Assembly (NCBI GenBank): GCA_016795255.1
Contig: JAEUIB010000065.1
Coordinates: 1 to 7,023 of the forward strand
DNA: 7,023 bases
Reading direction: 5' to 3'
Origin: Planctomycetota bacterium
Lineage (GTDB): Bacteria; Planctomycetota; B15-G4; JADJEK01
Both the position numbers and the translations under genes were made by a program. This document shows positions 6,373 through 7,023 of this stretch, one piece after another. Under the pieces are notes generated by a model. The model was not told the DNA's origin, did no database searches, and saw nothing but the letters and a program-made list of their open reading frames with translations. How positions within the stretch are numbered: the stretch's first letter is position 1; every line of letters starts with the position of its first letter.

Positions 6373-7023
6373 TCAGGTCGTCGGGCGGCTCTCGCGTTCC
6401 AGCGTTCCGAGCACGGCCCGGCGCGCGAGATCGAGCGCGTAGCGTGCTCCTCGGAGTTGGATGCTCTCCCGGTCCCCGACGAACGTCGTTCCCCGGTCGT
6501 ACAGTTCGCCGCGCCAGGCGACTCCGAACTCGACCCGACCGACGGGCTTCGCGGCGGTGCCCCCGCCCGGGCCCGCGACGCCGGTCGTCCCGATCCCACA
6601 TTCGACGCCGGCCGAGGTGGCGACACCCGCCGCCATCTGGCGCGCGACGACCGGGCTGACCGCGCCGTGATCGCGCAACGCCTGCGGGGACACGCCGAGC
6701 AGCCGGACCTTCGCCGCGTTGGCGTACGAAACGATGCCCTGGACGAACACGTCCGAAGCGCCGGGCACGCGGGTGATCAACCTCGACGCGAGGCCGCCGG
6801 TACACGATTCGGCGATCGCCAGGCGTGCCCCGCGCGCACGAAGAGCCGCGAGCAACGCCTCCTCGATCGTGACGCCGTCGCGCCCGAACGCGTGGGGGCC
6901 GAAGCTCGCCCAGACCCGATCCGCGATCGCCGCGACGCGCTCGTTCGCGTCGTCGGTCGACGTCCTCGCGGTGATCGAAACCGAGAGGATCCCCCCGGAG
7001 ACCGTGATGCCGACGAACGGGTC
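6373..7023 (-). CDS. cinA: CinA, NMN amidohydrolase C-terminal domain with linker domain (partial, runs off right edge)
   Basis: 216 residues of CinA up to the stop are visible. The C-terminal PncC-type domain deamidates nicotinamide mononucleotide to nicotinate mononucleotide, returning it to NAD synthesis in the cytoplasm. It shows AESCTGGL at visible residues 71-78 with the Ser and Cys of the active-site signature, GIVSYANAAK at 96-105, GAVSPVVARQMA at 120-131, and TTGVAGPGGG at 146-155 followed by KPVG. The frame stays open upstream to the window edge, and the text there (PFVGITVSGG, then VTIEEALLAAL) matches the middle KH-like domain of full-length CinA. So this is the two-enzyme form and not a stand-alone PncC; about 200 residues of the N-terminal MoCF-like domain lie beyond the edge. 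An internal TTG at 6853-6855 is not the true start. It ends 145 bases before the tRNA. Confidence 0.93.
   Translation of the reverse strand, partial: DPFVGITVSGGILSVSITARTSTDDANERVAAIADRVWASFGPHAFGRDGVTIEEALLAALRARGARLAIAESCTGGLASRLITRVPGASDVFVQGIVSYANAAKVRLLGVSPQALRDHGAVSPVVARQMAAGVATSAGVECGIGTTGVAGPGGGTAAKPVGRVEFGVAWRGELYDRGTTFVGDRESIQLRGARYALDLARRAVLGTLERESRPTT

Noticed and set aside
6373..6855. Stand-alone PncC-type CinA starting at the TTG near 6855
   Set aside because: The frame stays open to the window edge and the upstream translation matches the middle domain of full-length CinA.

Overview
The window is GC-rich bacterial DNA, with third codon positions almost all G or C. It holds five protein genes, two of them cut by the window edges, and one tRNA gene. 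All but one gene lie on the minus strand. The style of the secreted protein, with a Sec signal and many Gly/Asn/Thr and no familiar domain, together with GlmU and CinA of ordinary bacterial type, would fit a planctomycete-like or other GC-rich diderm bacterium. The lipoprotein signal peptide supports an envelope with lipoproteins. The phylum is a guess; there is no rRNA or other marker to settle it.

Layout from left to right. Bases 1-590 (minus) hold the N-terminal part of GlmU, the UDP-N-acetylglucosamine pyrophosphorylase, running off the left edge. A non-coding divergent gap of about 620 bases follows. It ends in a near-consensus sigma70-type promoter (939-966), a long leader of about 235 bases and a clear Shine-Dalgarno site. 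These drive the only plus-strand gene (1210-2622), an exported 470-residue protein of unknown function, closed by a strong UUCG-tetraloop terminator. Converging on it is a patatin-like phospholipase (2805-3692, minus, TTG start). Upstream of that on the same strand is a 757-residue lipoprotein (3859-6132) whose middle resembles a metallopeptidase-like family that has lost its zinc ligands, and whose C-terminal third is a run of short beta-type repeats. A tRNA-Gln(TTG) gene with encoded CCA (6153-6227) sits only 20 bases before the lipoprotein start and has its own promoter. The right edge (6373-7023, minus) holds the C-terminal half of CinA, an NMN amidohydrolase.

How they fit together: GlmU (cell-wall and outer-membrane sugar precursor), CinA (NAD recycling) and tRNA-Gln are housekeeping genes. 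The secreted protein stands as its own strongly equipped transcription unit. tRNA-Gln, the lipoprotein and perhaps the patatin may form one minus-strand transcription unit, since no promoter or terminator is evident between tRNA and lipoprotein. There is no CRISPR array, insertion sequence, phage gene or recognised defence system. The most unusual items are the degenerate-peptidase lipoprotein with its repeat tail, its apparent tRNA-linked expression, and the orphan exported protein.
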